Translations under genes and position numbers: made by a program
Shown: piece by piece, positions 9,827 to 20,200 of the stretch
How positions within the stretch are numbered: position 1 is the stretch's first letter
Layout of the letters: each line of letters starts with the position of its first letter
Assembly (NCBI GenBank): GCA_022843385.1
Contig: JALHNT010000020.1
Location: forward strand, 86,098-131,197
Length of the DNA: 45,100 nt
Origin: Anaerolineae bacterium
Lineage (GTDB): Bacteria > Chloroflexota > Anaerolineae > Aggregatilineales > Phototrophicaceae
Direction: 5' to 3'
Notes under the pieces: model-generated
Databases searched by the model: none
What the model was told of the DNA's origin: nothing
What the model saw: only the letters and a program-made list of their open reading frames with translations

Positions 9827-10531
9827 TCATCGGGGTGGCACATGGCCGCTGATGCCGCGCTGCAAGCCAGCGGCCAACGCCACCTGATCGAGGTAAGCCG
9901 AGAGGTTGCGGCCAGGGCATACCGTCTCTGAGTTGAATTCGCCATGCCCCGCCAGATGCGACAATTCGTAGAAAGCCGCTAACCAGTTGACCATCTGCTG
10001 TAAAGCGGTCAGTTGCGCTTCAAGCGGTTGGTCGGTCTCGAAGTTGCCCATCACCACCACGCCAATTGTCCCGGTGTTATAACCGGCCACCGATGCGCCC
10101 CGCGCCTGGATGTTGCGCCCTTCGTAAATCACGCCGTCCCTGTCAATGCCATAATGATAGCCGATGTCGGCCCAACCATTGCGTCGCATGTGCAAATCCT
10201 GGATCGACTTCATGGTTTCATCGGAGGCCAGCAGGTGGGCGCTGTGATGGATGGCGACGGTGTTGTAGACCTGTTTTAGATCATCCCTGTAGACATACCA
10301 GTTGGTCTCCAGCGGACTGCTGGCGATCCCATATTCATTGATCGCTGTGTGATTGGGTGGGCTGGCTCCCCAGGCCTTGCGCGGAACGATGACGGGAGCA
10401 GGCGGGAGCGGAGGTGGTTCGGTGGCTGAAGAGGTGGCGCGGGGCAGCCAACGATAGATCAGCGCACCCAGACCGATGCCGCCGAGTGCGCTGATTGTAC
10501 GGAGAATATGTCGTCGTGAACGCTGCTGCAA
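9827..10531 (-). CDS. N-acetylmuramoyl-L-alanine amidase, Amidase_2/PGRP type
   Basis: A protein of 234 residues. The N-terminus has a twin-arginine-like export signal (SRRHILR followed by a Gly/Ala/Ile hydrophobic stretch to about residue 27) and a Pro-rich linker (38-50). The amidase domain then begins (WGA...). Zinc ligands expected for the T7-lysozyme/PGRP family are His95 or His96 in AIHHSA, His196 in AGHGEFN and Cys205 in VCPGRNL; the WADIGYHYGID stretch (120-130) supplies the conserved Tyr. It should cleave the amide between muramic acid and the stem peptide of peptidoglycan outside the membrane. Its end lies 4 nt from the end of the convergent rhomboid gene. Confidence 0.93.
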   Translation of the reverse strand: MQQRSRRHILRTISALGGIGLGALIYRWLPRATSSATEPPPLPPAPVIVPRKAWGASPPNHTAINEYGIASSPLETNWYVYRDDLKQVYNTVAIHHSAHLLASDETMKSIQDLHMRRNGWADIGYHYGIDRDGVIYEGRNIQARGASVAGYNTGTIGVVVMGNFETDQPLEAQLTALQQMVNWLAAFYELSHLAGHGEFNSETVCPGRNLSAYLDQVALAAGLQRGISGHVPPR

Positions 10532-10550
10532 CCCTGGAAACTCCGCTGCT

Positions 10551-11543
10551 TTACGCCATCAGCGTCTTGCCGAGAGCCAGTCCTGGCGGGAACCGCTGTT
10601 CAATCCATTGTAGATGATCGACGGTCAGATGCACAGCGGCAGCGCCGGCGTTCTCCAGGATGCGCGTGGTCTTGCGTGTGCCGGGGATGGGGACGATCTG
10701 ATCGTCCTGATGCAGCAGCCAGGCCAGCGCCAGTTGCGCTGGTGTGATGCCCAGTTCATCCGCCAGTTGGCGCAGCGGCGCAAAGCGATCCTGGTTTTCC
10801 CGCAGGTTTGCGCCCTGAAAGCGGGGATTGTTGTTGCGGAAGTCATCGGCGGCCAGCGCTTGCGACTCGTTCCCGGCGAAGCTGCTGAGGAAACCGGCCC
10901 CCAGCGGCGACCAGGGGACAAAGCCTACGCCCAGTTCTTTCGTTGCCGCCAGCACATCAGCTTCGGCGTTGCGCTGAAACAGCGAGTACTCGTTCTGCAC
11001 AGCGGCGATCGGATGTACCCGATGGGCACGGCGTAACTGCTCGCCGGTGACATTGCTCAGACCCAGGTGACGGACTTTGCCTTGCATCACCGCTTCCGCC
11101 ATCGCGCCGACCGTCTCTTCAATCGGCACATTCGGGTCGGGGAAGTGGGCGTACCACAGGTCGATGTAATCGGTGTTCAATCGTTTCAGGCTGCCATCGA
11201 TGGCGCGGCGCACATACGCCGGCTGTCCGTTGATCTTCAGGCTGTAACCCCAGTTGGTCGGGACTTCGCTGCCATCTACATCGGCTTCAAAGACGATGCC
11301 GAACTTGGTTGCCAGCACCACCTGATCGCGCCGCCCCTGGATGGCCTGACCGACCAGGGTTTCATTATGTCCATTGCCATAGGCATCGGCTGTGTCGATG
11401 AGGTTGACACCGTTGGCGATGGCGAACTGCATGGTCTGGATCGACGCCTCGCGTTCGATGCCGCCGTAGTAGCCTTCCAATACCATCGCGCCGTAGCCGA
11501 TGGCCGAGGTCTTCAGATGATTTCCCAGTTGTCGCTGCTGCAT
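10551..11543 (-). CDS. aldo/keto reductase
   Basis: A 330-residue cytosolic NAD(P)H-dependent oxidoreductase with a TIM-barrel fold. The catalytic tetrad is visible: Asp50 and Tyr55 in NLIDTADAYGNG, Lys80 in ATKFG and His133 in WYAHFPDP. The cofactor-binding end includes GLSNVTGEQL, PWSPLGAGFLSS and PIPGTRKTTRILEN. The family reduces aldehydes and ketones to alcohols; sequence alone does not give the substrate, and the layout is closest to the YajO/Tas-like or general-stress type. It is on the same strand as the amidase (19 nt downstream), though a functional link is not obvious. Confidence 0.95.
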   Translation of the reverse strand: MQQRQLGNHLKTSAIGYGAMVLEGYYGGIEREASIQTMQFAIANGVNLIDTADAYGNGHNETLVGQAIQGRRDQVVLATKFGIVFEADVDGSEVPTNWGYSLKINGQPAYVRRAIDGSLKRLNTDYIDLWYAHFPDPNVPIEETVGAMAEAVMQGKVRHLGLSNVTGEQLRRAHRVHPIAAVQNEYSLFQRNAEADVLAATKELGVGFVPWSPLGAGFLSSFAGNESQALAADDFRNNNPRFQGANLRENQDRFAPLRQLADELGITPAQLALAWLLHQDDQIVPIPGTRKTTRILENAGAAAVHLTVDHLQWIEQRFPPGLALGKTLMA

Positions 11544-11678
11544 GATCGGACTCCTTATTCACGTGGCCTATCCATGCTCAGTGGATCGGCGGCTTGTATT
11601 GGGCTTGGGTGATAGAGATCGTTTGGGTTAGTGATCTGCCGCATCCACTCAACGTGAACACGGCAGGCTTGATGAAAC

Positions 11679-12131
11679 TTAGCGCATGGACCAGCCGGTA
11701 ATCAGGCCGTCGGCGACCGTGAAGACATAGTTGGCGCGCCCGCTCCAGCCGTTCGAGCGATACTGCCCGGTCAGCGTGACCTCGCTGCCGTCAGTCGTCA
11801 GTTCAGCTTCTTCGATCCGGCCTTCCACACTGAAGATGTCGGACTGCCACCAGCGTTCCAGGCGTTCAGCGCTCATGCAAGCGCCGGTGCCGTAAGCGAC
11901 GCAGGCATCCTCGGCGAAGAGGGCGAAGACGGCTTCCTGGTCGCCAGCGTTGATGGTTTCGACGAAGGCCAGCACCACCGCTTCCGGCGTGGCTGTGCTG
12001 ACCTGAGTGCTGGTCGCGGCGCTGGCCGCCTCCGCGCCACAGACGTGACCGGTTGGTTCCTGGGCTGCGACGAGGGCAGCGCTGCTGAGGGTGAGGGCGG
12101 TGGCGATGGTGATGATCAGTTTCTTCTTCAT
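11679..12131 (-). CDS. secreted SnoaL/NTF2-like protein
   Basis: A protein of 150 residues. A clean Sec signal peptide (MKKKLIITIATALTLSSAALVAAQ, described here as Lys-rich start, hydrophobic core and AxA-type cleavage near residue 23) is followed by a Ser/Thr/Ala linker and an NTF2-like cone fold: helix AVVLAFVETINAGDQEAVFALF, then strands ending ANYVFTVADGLITGWSM. No catalytic residues can be singled out. A cysteine pair (Cys31 and others) may form a disulfide outside the cell. AGGAG lies 8 nt before the ATG. It is downstream of the AraC regulator on the same strand, so it may be a target of it. Confidence 0.85.
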   Translation of the reverse strand: MKKKLIITIATALTLSSAALVAAQEPTGHVCGAEAASAATSTQVSTATPEAVVLAFVETINAGDQEAVFALFAEDACVAYGTGACMSAERLERWWQSDIFSVEGRIEEAELTTDGSEVTLTGQYRSNGWSGRANYVFTVADGLITGWSMR

Positions 12132-12141
12132 GTCAGTTACT

Positions 12142-12182
12142 CCTGTAAATCGCTTGTCGAATTTGACCTTACGCTTTACAGG
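12142..12182 (-). promoter_or_regulatory. inverted repeat upstream of the NTF2-like gene
   Basis: CCTGTAAA (12142-12149) and TTTACAGG (12175-12182) are exact inverted copies separated by 25 nt; two more flanking base pairs extend them with one mismatch. The repeat covers the leader of the secreted NTF2-like gene and lies just after the AraC gene, so it could be an operator or an mRNA hairpin carrying the ribosome site. Role inferred. Confidence 0.4.
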
Positions 12183-12226
12183 ATAGGCGATTTTGCTTGC
12201 CCGCCATTGGACATTCTTGCGCCGCT

Positions 12227-13081
12227 TCAGGACATTCTTGCGGTCTTGATGTGGTCGCGTGGCGAGTAACCGGTGAGGCGTTTGAAGTGGCGATTGAGAT
12301 GGCTCTGATCGGCGAACCCGACATGGGCGGCGATCTCGGCGATGCTCAGGCGGCTGTGGAGCAGCAGGTGTTTGGCGCGTTCGACTCGCTGCTGGATCAC
12401 ATACTGGTGGGGGGATTGTCCGGTGGCTTCCTTGAAGACTCGGCTGAAATGGAAGGCAGTCAGATGAGTGGCGGCGGCCAGCGCATCCAGCGAAAGATCG
12501 CTGTCGAGTTGATCCTGGATGATGTCCAGCGCCGCCTGCACCCGTTGCCGGGCGCTGCGTTCGCTGAAACTCGGATGACGGATCGTGACGCCCTGACTGC
12601 TGTAGCGGCGCAGCAGGTGAATGGTGATCTGCTGCGTGAGCGCCTGTACGTAAAGCTGACCGCCCAGCCCAGGAGAACGGGCTTCCTCAGCCAGATTGAC
12701 GCCGATCTGATGGAGAAATGGATCATTGGCACCGAAGTGATTGATGACCTTAAAACCCTTTGGCTGAAGATCAGCAGCGAGGGCGACATTCTGTATCAAG
12801 TCGGGATTGAGACTGATGTAAATGCCCTCGGCAGCGGAGCGATGGGCGCAGTAATTCTCCAGCCCCGCCGGGATGACCACTGTATCGCCCGGCAGGAAGA
12901 GACGCTCATGGCGCTGACCGTCGCGCTGCTGCAACAGCGTCATCGGCTGGCCGGTGTGGATGCCGATCAGATGGTGTGGACGAGGCGGGATGATGTTTTC
13001 TGTACCCGGAAATTGCAACACATCCAGACTGATGCCTGAATCAGTAAATGGGGCATGATCTGCCTGTGCTGCTGTTTCCAT
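12227..13081 (-). CDS. AraC family transcriptional regulator
   Basis: A protein of 284 residues, start at the ATG with GGAGAGGG just upstream (a GTG one codon earlier is unlikely). Residues 1-170 form an AraC-type cupin sensor domain (FLPGDTVVIPAGLENYCAH). The C-terminal 100 residues contain the two helix-turn-helix units: LSLDALAAATHLTAFHFSRV and LSIAEIAAHVGFADQSHLNR, followed by the signature FKRLTGYSPRDH. It should bind DNA and respond to a small ligand, identity unknown. The gene starts 11 nt after the alpha/beta hydrolase, so the two are probably one transcription unit. The NTF2-like gene lies 95 nt downstream. Confidence 0.95.
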   Translation of the reverse strand: METAAQADHAPFTDSGISLDVLQFPGTENIIPPRPHHLIGIHTGQPMTLLQQRDGQRHERLFLPGDTVVIPAGLENYCAHRSAAEGIYISLNPDLIQNVALAADLQPKGFKVINHFGANDPFLHQIGVNLAEEARSPGLGGQLYVQALTQQITIHLLRRYSSQGVTIRHPSFSERSARQRVQAALDIIQDQLDSDLSLDALAAATHLTAFHFSRVFKEATGQSPHQYVIQQRVERAKHLLLHSRLSIAEIAAHVGFADQSHLNRHFKRLTGYSPRDHIKTARMS

Positions 13082-13092
13082 CACCCTCTCCT

Positions 13093-13848
13093 TTATCCCT
13101 CTTCACCCACTTGCTGTAGCAACGCACGGCTCGCGCTGACGATCTGACTCTGTTGCTCCGCCGGGCTGACGCTGGCGGGATTGTCTCCCGGTTGAAAGCC
13201 ATACGAGCCAAACTGGCTGTGATTGCCACCCTCGATAGCAGTGAAAACCGCATCGCCGGGCAGCCGGCTGGCGGAGTCGAGGACGACGCTGCTGGCTGCC
13301 AGACCATCATCGGTTCCGTAGATCGAAGCGGCTTTCAGATTGAAGCTGGATAGATCAATATCGGGGAAGGATGCCCACAGCACCAATCCCTGTACTGAGT
13401 TAGGGTTCGATTGCACGAAGCGCGCCGCCATCGCCCCGCCCAGCGAATGACCGCCAATCGCCCAGTGGTTGATGGCGGGGAAAGCCTGCATCACCGTTGT
13501 ACCTTGTTCAGCACCGAACACCGCCAGATTGAGCGGCATCGGCACCAGGACGACCAGATAACCGTCGCTGGCGATGGCGTGTAGATGAGGAGCATAGGCG
13601 CGCGGGTCAACCCGCCCACCGGGATAGAAGATCAATCCAGTTGTTGGGGGTGTTTGGCTGGGTTGGAACACATACCAGCCGTTCACTTGGCTGACTGAGA
13701 CGAAGCTATCGCTTTGCAGCGACTCCAGCGCATCGGGTGTTGCAGGCAGGGGATTGTTAGCCCAAACGACGAAGCCGGCTCCAGCGATCACGATCACCAG
13801 AGCAAAGATAAGGAGAAGTCGTTTCCAGTGGAATAGACGCCGCACCAT
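13093..13848 (-). CDS. membrane-anchored alpha/beta hydrolase
   Basis: About 251 residues from the ATG at 13848, which has AAAGG 9 nt upstream; an ATG three codons earlier (13857) is also possible. The N-terminus is a membrane anchor or signal (WKRLLLIFALVIVIAGAGFVV). The hydrolase core has the nucleophile elbow GGHSLGG (Ser138 in the numbering from 13857), an acid in YGTDDGL (Asp183/184) and a His in EGGNHSQFG (His213). Such small extracytoplasmic alpha/beta hydrolases cleave esters or related bonds; the substrate is not predictable. It is co-linear with the AraC gene 11 nt downstream, suggesting ligand-controlled expression. Confidence 0.9.
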   Translation of the reverse strand: MVRRLFHWKRLLLIFALVIVIAGAGFVVWANNPLPATPDALESLQSDSFVSVSQVNGWYVFQPSQTPPTTGLIFYPGGRVDPRAYAPHLHAIASDGYLVVLVPMPLNLAVFGAEQGTTVMQAFPAINHWAIGGHSLGGAMAARFVQSNPNSVQGLVLWASFPDIDLSSFNLKAASIYGTDDGLAASSVVLDSASRLPGDAVFTAIEGGNHSQFGSYGFQPGDNPASVSPAEQQSQIVSASRALLQQVGEEG

Positions 13849-13921
13849 CCAGCACATCCTTTACATTCTGATGGCGTTATACCATAGATCACGAGGGGTG
13901 CGGCGCAATTCTCAGACAGGC

Positions 13922-14350
13922 TTAATCAGCCAGAGCCGGTTCATAGTCCCGGATGGCGGCGCGCCACGCATCCGGCAGGGGGATCGAGACCTGCTGCTGA
14001 TAATCGTAGGCCACCAGCACAATCTGCCCGACAGCCGCCACCGCACCATCGCGTTCGCGCGTCACGATCTGTTCCATCTGATAGCTCTTGTTGCCCAGCC
14101 TGACGCAGCGCGACAGCACCAGCGCCGCGTCGTCATCCAGCGTTAACGCCAGCCGGTAATCCAGCTCGGCCCGCGCCATAATCGGCCCAATCCGGCTCGA
14201 CTGTCGCTCTTCCCATAGCTTCAAGACGTGGAAGTAGCGAATGCGCGCCGTTTCCATGTAGGTCAGATACATCGCATTGTTGACATGCCCCAGCGAGTCG
14301 AGGTCGGCGAAGCGGATCTCCACCCGATGCCGGTGACGAAACGAGTCCAT
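13922..14350 (-). CDS. acyl-CoA thioesterase, 4HBT (YbgC/FadM-like) family
   Basis: A protein of 142 residues. The ATG at 14350 is preceded by AGGAG at 7 nt; upstream in-frame codons overlap the preceding gene and lack a site. The hot-dog fold signature is clear: VEIRFADLDSLGHVNNAMYL contains the catalytic Asp of the 4-hydroxybenzoyl-CoA thioesterase group, followed by the YMETARIRYF helix. It hydrolyses acyl-CoA thioesters in the cytosol, chain length unknown. It starts 10 nt after the SDR gene and closes a three-gene operon sppA-SDR-thioesterase. Confidence 0.94.
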   Translation of the reverse strand: MDSFRHRHRVEIRFADLDSLGHVNNAMYLTYMETARIRYFHVLKLWEERQSSRIGPIMARAELDYRLALTLDDDAALVLSRCVRLGNKSYQMEQIVTRERDGAVAAVGQIVLVAYDYQQQVSIPLPDAWRAAIRDYEPALAD

Positions 14351-14360
14351 GAAGCTGCTC

Positions 14361-15344
14361 CTAAGGGATGAATCCGTGCTGGCGATACCAGTCATAGGTA
14401 TCGCGTAAACTCTGCATCATATCGATCTCTGGCTTGACCAGGTCTCGCCACGCTTTCTTGCCATCGAAGATGATGTTGCTCGCGCCCAGTCGCGTCTGAT
14501 TGCCATCGACAGGCGTTTGTATGCCGATGGCACGGGCGGCATCGATAGCTGCACCGGCCACTGGCAGCAGCCATCCGGGAACTGGCAGGAAGGGACGGCG
14601 CACACCGACTACATCGGCGATCATGCCCAGCCACTCGCCCTGTCGATAATTGGCGCTGTTCAGGATGTAGCGCTCACCGGTTTGCCCGCGTTCGGCTGCC
14701 GCCAGATGCATCCGGGCGACATCGCGCACATCAATCACCGCAATCGCTCCCGGCGGCACCGGCACCAACGGCCCCATCTGCTTGATCTGCGTGATAAAAC
14801 TGCCGGAGATCATGTTCAAATCGCCCGGCCCCATGATGATGGTCGGGTTGACGATGACTACATCCTGACCTTTATCTACCGCTTCCAGTGCCACTAGCTC
14901 GGCCTGAGCCTTGCTGTAGCCATAGGGGAAACGATCCGGTGGCAGATTGAACTGCATCGACTCATCCGACGGCTTGCCATCATCGCGCAGCCCAACCGCT
15001 GCGGCGCTGCTGGTGAACACCACCCGTTGGACGCCTGCCTGGTGTGCCGCGTCCAGCACCCGGCGCGTCCCTTCGACATTGGCTTCAAACATTTTGGCGC
15101 GATCCGCCCGCCAGTAATCCGCCACAGCCGCCACATGAAATACCCAGCCACACCCCTGACAGGCTTGCAGCAGGGCAGCCGCATCCAGAATGTCGCCCAA
15201 TGCCGACTCGTAAGCCAGCCCCTCTAGCGCTGCCAGCTTTGATGCCGGACGATGCAGCACCCGCGCCTCATGACCGGCCTGGTTCAGGGCGCGAACGATA
15301 TGCGAACCGACGAAGCCGGTTCCTCCTGTCACTAAAGCTCTCAA
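14361..15344 (-). CDS. NAD-dependent epimerase/dehydratase (extended SDR)
   Basis: A 327-residue cytosolic enzyme. The nucleotide-binding motif is GGTGFVG at 7-13; the catalytic pair is Tyr141/Lys145 in YGYSK, with the TSSAAAVG stretch (111-118) holding the Ser. The overall pattern (VFHVAAVADYW, PTIIMGPGDLN) is like the dihydroflavonol-4-reductase/HpnA group of extended short-chain dehydrogenases, which act on sugar, hydroxyketone or sterol-like substrates. The exact reaction is not predictable. It begins 4 nt after sppA and is followed by the thioesterase, so the three are very likely one mRNA. Confidence 0.95.
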   Translation of the reverse strand: MRALVTGGTGFVGSHIVRALNQAGHEARVLHRPASKLAALEGLAYESALGDILDAAALLQACQGCGWVFHVAAVADYWRADRAKMFEANVEGTRRVLDAAHQAGVQRVVFTSSAAAVGLRDDGKPSDESMQFNLPPDRFPYGYSKAQAELVALEAVDKGQDVVIVNPTIIMGPGDLNMISGSFITQIKQMGPLVPVPPGAIAVIDVRDVARMHLAAAERGQTGERYILNSANYRQGEWLGMIADVVGVRRPFLPVPGWLLPVAGAAIDAARAIGIQTPVDGNQTRLGASNIIFDGKKAWRDLVKPEIDMMQSLRDTYDWYRQHGFIP

Positions 15345-15348
15345 AACG

Positions 15349-17061
15349 CTACTCCTGGTTATCGAGATGAAAGGGCAGCAGCAGTTGTGCTTTGCCGTTG
15401 AGGATAGCGCTCATCTGCTGCCGTACATAGTGCAATGCGGCTGCCGGCTGACTCCGCTCTGCCAGTTGCGCCGGCAGGGGGCGTCCCTTGCCGCTGACCA
15501 ACACCAGCGGCGTATCTTCCGGCAGTCCAGCCAGTTGACGCGCTTTTGCCAGCGCCAGCCGTAAGTCGCCCAGCTCATCCACCAGGCCATGCGCTTTGGC
15601 CTGCACACCTGTCCACACCCGCCCGCCGCCGACAGCATCGACGGCTGCTTCATCGAGCTTGCGGCTGCGCGCAACATGTGCTACGAACTGCTGATAGATG
15701 TGCTGAATCGATTGCAACGCCCGCGCCCGTTGCGCTTCGGTGAAGGGTTGGTTGTCGCTGAGATACGAGGCATTCGCCCCGCGCGTGACTTCCACCCGGT
15801 TCAGTTTGAGCCGTGTGAACAGCCCCGCTGTCACGGGTTTGCCCAGCAGCACACCAATCGAGCCGGTGATGGTGCCTGGCTGCGCCACAATCCACTGCGC
15901 CGGCGTGGCGATGTAATAGCCGCCGGAGGCCGCCACCGTGTCCATATAAGCCACCAGTGGGCGATCCGCCCCCAGTTCGAGCAACGCGCTGGTCATGGCC
16001 TCGGCAGCGCTCGATGCCCCACCGCCGCTGTCGATGTACAGGATGACAGCGGCAGCCCGTTTGTCTTTCATCACCCGCCGCACCTGCTGCACTACTGTCA
16101 GGTCACCCGCTCGTTCGCCGCCAATGAAGGGAATCGGCAGGTCAATCGGCGGTTTGGCGCTCTCGCCGGGGAACATCAACCCGCTGACTTTCAGCAGGGC
16201 GACGTACCGCTCCGGTGTTCTGCGCCATTTCTGAATTAATTTCTTCTCGGCCTCGCGCCAACTCAGCATCCGATTGCTACCTAGTTTGCGCTGGAGATCT
16301 TCCTCGCTCATCACGCCGTCAACGTACCCGGCGGTCAGTGCTTCAGCATCCAGGTGGGGTGCGCTGTCAATCATCTTCAGCACGGCTTCGGTCGTCAGCC
16401 TGCGGCCTTCAGCGATCCCCTGCACCAGCATCTCATACTGCGAATCCAGCAACCAGTCTAACTGTGCCTGACCTTCCGCTGACATGCCGCTGCGGGTGAA
16501 ACGATCATAAGCGCCCTTGAAAGGTGAGATTGCCACGCTGTCCAGTTGAATGCCAATCAGATCGAGCGCGTCCTTCAGGAAGGTGGCTTCGCTGCGCAGC
16601 CCCAGCGTATCGACTTCACCCCCCGGTTGGAGGATGATTTCATGGGCGACACTGACGACATAATACAACGCCAGATTGTAACTCTGGGCGAAGCAGATGA
16701 TGCGCTTGCCTTTCGCTTTCAGGCGTAACAGACTGTTGCGCAGGGTTTGTAAATGCGCCAGCGGCATCGACACACCGCGCCAGTGCAGCACCACGCCCTT
16801 CGGCCGGGGGTCATCGCCGATTTGTTCCAGCAGGCGATCCAGTTCGGTCAGACTCATTCCCGCTGGCCCCAGCACGCGCTGCCGCAGCCAGTCGCGCGAC
16901 TCACTGAACATCGGCATTTGCGAGGGCATGGTGAACATGATGTAGTCGATGGGCGCGCGCCGGCGTCGCCAATTCGCAAATCGAAACGCCAGCCACCGCA
17001 GGCCGCGCAGTGGATTCAAGTGCCGGACAATGGTTGATAAACGGCTCCGAAACATTCCCAT
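15349..17061 (-). CDS. sppA: signal peptide peptidase SppA, long (67K-like) form
   Basis: A 570-residue member of the S49 family with two tandem ClpP-like domains, as in the long enterobacterial enzyme. The Ser/Lys dyad is split across the domains: Lys182 in ISPFKGAYDRFTRSGM and Ser379 in TVAASGGYYIATPA. The spacing of 197 residues is near that of the known long enzyme. The N-terminal 35 residues are Arg-rich and amphipathic rather than a clear membrane helix, so membrane attachment may be peripheral. It degrades cleaved signal peptides or small membrane fragments. First gene of a tight operon, divergent from the histidine kinase over a 146-bp gap. Confidence 0.95.
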   Translation of the reverse strand: MGMFRSRLSTIVRHLNPLRGLRWLAFRFANWRRRRAPIDYIMFTMPSQMPMFSESRDWLRQRVLGPAGMSLTELDRLLEQIGDDPRPKGVVLHWRGVSMPLAHLQTLRNSLLRLKAKGKRIICFAQSYNLALYYVVSVAHEIILQPGGEVDTLGLRSEATFLKDALDLIGIQLDSVAISPFKGAYDRFTRSGMSAEGQAQLDWLLDSQYEMLVQGIAEGRRLTTEAVLKMIDSAPHLDAEALTAGYVDGVMSEEDLQRKLGSNRMLSWREAEKKLIQKWRRTPERYVALLKVSGLMFPGESAKPPIDLPIPFIGGERAGDLTVVQQVRRVMKDKRAAAVILYIDSGGGASSAAEAMTSALLELGADRPLVAYMDTVAASGGYYIATPAQWIVAQPGTITGSIGVLLGKPVTAGLFTRLKLNRVEVTRGANASYLSDNQPFTEAQRARALQSIQHIYQQFVAHVARSRKLDEAAVDAVGGGRVWTGVQAKAHGLVDELGDLRLALAKARQLAGLPEDTPLVLVSGKGRPLPAQLAERSQPAAALHYVRQQMSAILNGKAQLLLPFHLDNQE

Positions 17062-17207
17062 AGGTCTTGATCCGCCGATAATCTATAGTTCACTTCACCG
17101 AAAACTGGACTATGATTGTAATGGGTGGTGTGGCTTGTGACGACATCCAGGGTTGATGCGATATCAATGTATACTGAATTGGTAATGATCGGCGGAGGCG
17201 TTAGGGC

Positions 17208-20200
17208 GTGAATCCGAGTTTGATCCGCAGTAGCGCGAGTACCCTGCGTTTGGTATGGAATGGACTGACCCAGCCATCTGCTGAATTGCAGCAACCTGAA
17301 CAACGTCGTCAGGCACAATTCCTGGCGGCGTTGTTATTGGTTTTGGTGCCTATTGCAATAGCTTCGATGCTAATTGCTGATGTATTTACCAATTGTAGCG
17401 CAACAGCCAAATGCAGCGGTGTACCATTCACACTCATCGGGCTGTTAGTAGGGGCAATTGCCTACTGGATGAGCCGCACCCGTCATTATGGGAAAGCAGC
17501 TTTCCTGATCATTTGTGTGGCTTTCGTCCTGATCATCGTCTGGATAGCGATGCGTGAAAATGGTGCCAAGGAAGGCACGATTTTGTTCCTGCTCGTACCG
17601 GTACTTCTGAGCAGCATCCTGTTATCGCTACGGTCGACCGCGATTATCCTGGTCATGGACCTGGTGGCGCTATTCGTCATTGCCGCCATTCGCCCCGACA
17701 TTATCAGCCTGGGAGTTCTGAGCGCGTCGTCTCGTTATTTGGCTATTACCGGCACTCTGACCCTGTTGGCGATGGGCTTTCGCAATCAAATTGCCCTCGA
17801 TCATCAAGTCAGTTTGCAGCAGGCCAATGCCAATCTCGAAGCTCGTGCCGAAGAACGTGCGGCAGCCTACCGCAAGACTGCCACTCAACTCCTGCAATTG
17901 ATTGCTGAACGGGAGCAGTGGGAAAAGCGTCTGTCAGATGAACGCAATCTGCTTCGCACTGTGATCGACAATATCCCTGATCACATTTTCGCTATTGATC
18001 GGGAAGGGCGCTATATCCTCGCCAATGCTCATTATTCGCAGACGATTCTTTCAGAAGCGCCTGCTGCGATTCTGGGGCAGGTCTCATATGACCTCATCCC
18101 ACCCGAATTGGCACAGCAGTATCGAGATGAAGAGCGCGCGCTCATGGAGAGTGGTGAGTCTGTATATGACCGAGAACAGACTCATGCTTTTGCGGATGAA
18201 ACGCGCAACTATTCAATCAGCAAAATTCCGTTGCTCAACTCTCTCAATACAGTAACTGGATTGATTGGTATTGCCCACGACATCACGCAGCGTAAGCGCT
18301 ATGAGGCTGTTCTGCAATCGACCAACAGCGAGCTGGAAGATCGGGTTCAGTTGCGTACTGCCGAATTGCTCCACACCAACGATTTGCTACGACAGCAGGT
18401 GGCTGAGCGTCAACAGGCAGAAGAACAACTGCGGTACCAGGCTAATCTGCTGGAAAATGTTTCAGATGCCATCATTTCGCTCGACCGGGATCTGATGATC
18501 CGAAGTTGGAATCGTGCGTCCGAGATTATCTTTGAGCAGAAAGCCAGCTCGATCCTTGGAAAGCCTATCAGCCATCTGTCGAGTTTTGGTATCAGTGGCG
18601 AGCTGGCTGGCACGATGCTGAAAGATGTCCTGGATCATGGGACGTGGCATGGGGAGCTGCCGCATACACGGTCTGATGGCACACAGGCTTCCTTGCTGGC
18701 TTCAGCCACACCACTGAAAAACGAAGACGAAACCATTATTGGGTTGGTGATTGTCAGCCGCGATGTGACCGAAAGCAAACGTATCGAGGCTGCTGAACGT
18801 GAACAGCGTCTCTTGGCTGAAGCACTGCGTGATACGGTCTCTGCAATCAACAGTTCACTGGATTTGCAGCAGATTCTTGATCAGATACTGCGCTACATCG
18901 AACGGGTCATACCGTACGACTCGGCTTCCGTGCTGCTCATCGATGGCGAAGAGGCGCGTTTTATGCGGGGACGCCATTTCGAAAAATATGGAACACCCAT
19001 CACTGCGCTTGAGTCAATGCAAATGCGCTTGGACGAATATGTCAACTTGCAGCAAATGTATGAGAGTGGCCGTCCAATTCTGGTCTCAGACACCCATAAC
19101 AATCCCCACTGGGCTTTTGTTTCCCCGATCACGCAGCGCATTCGCGCTTATGTGGGCGCACCAATCCGCATAGAGGATCGGGTCATCGGATTTGTCAATC
19201 TGGATAGCAACACCCCTGATGTATTTACTCAGATAGATGCCCAAAAGCTGCAGGCCTTCGCCGATCAGGCTGCCATTGCGATCCACAATGCTCGCTTGTT
19301 TGAGGCCATCAACTCTTATGCTGGTGAGCTGGAGCAGCATGTTGCGCTGCGAACCGACGAACTGGAGCGCGAGCGAGCCCAACTTGAGGCCATTCTCAAC
19401 TCAATGCATGATGGGGTGCATGGGATTATCTCCGGTGATCACATCGAGCAATTTGGCAATGCGGCATTAACCCGCCTGACGGGGTGTACCGCAGAAGAAT
19501 GGTTGCTGCAAATGATCACGCTGTCTGCTGAACACGCAGATGAAGATAATCAGCTTTCCGCTATCTCGGAGCAAGTCGAACGAGAAGGGGTTTGGCAGGG
19601 TGATCGGCGTATACGTCGGAAAGATGGTACTGAGTTTGATGCTCGTCTGACTGTCACCCGCATCGCCAGCCCAGATAAGCGTTCAATTGGTATGGTCACA
19701 CTTGTCCACGACATCAGTCAGGAGAAAGTGCTGGAGCAGCAGAAATCGCTGTTTGTCGCCAATGCCTCACACGAATTGCGAACGCCAATTACCAATCTGA
19801 TCACTCGCCTTTATCTGATTCGCAAGCGACCCGAACACATCGACAAGCATCTGGATGTCATCGATCAGACTGCCCGGCGGATGCGAAATCTGGTTGAGGA
19901 CTTGCTGGATTACTCCCGCTTTGAGCGCGGTGTCATTCCACTATCGTATCAACAGCTTGATCTGAGGGATCTGATCGCTGAAGTGGTGAATGTGCAACAG
20001 ATCGAGGCCGAACAGAAGGTTATTCGGATTGATCTGGTGCTTCCGTCAGATAGGCCTCTGATCGCCCGCGTTGATCGTGAACGTTTCATTCAGGTCATCA
20101 CCAATCTGGTTGTGAATGCCATTCATTATACGGAACAGGGCGGCAGTATTCGGCTGTCGGCACATCTCGAGGATCAGCATAAGCCTCATCGCCAGATTAT

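Noticed and set aside
12197..13039. Plus-strand frame of 280 codons over the AraC gene
   Set aside because: Antisense to a clear AraC regulator with both helix-turn-helix units.
17153..17175. Promoter TTGATG/TATACT before the histidine kinase
   Set aside because: The spacing is only 11 nt, too short for sigma70.
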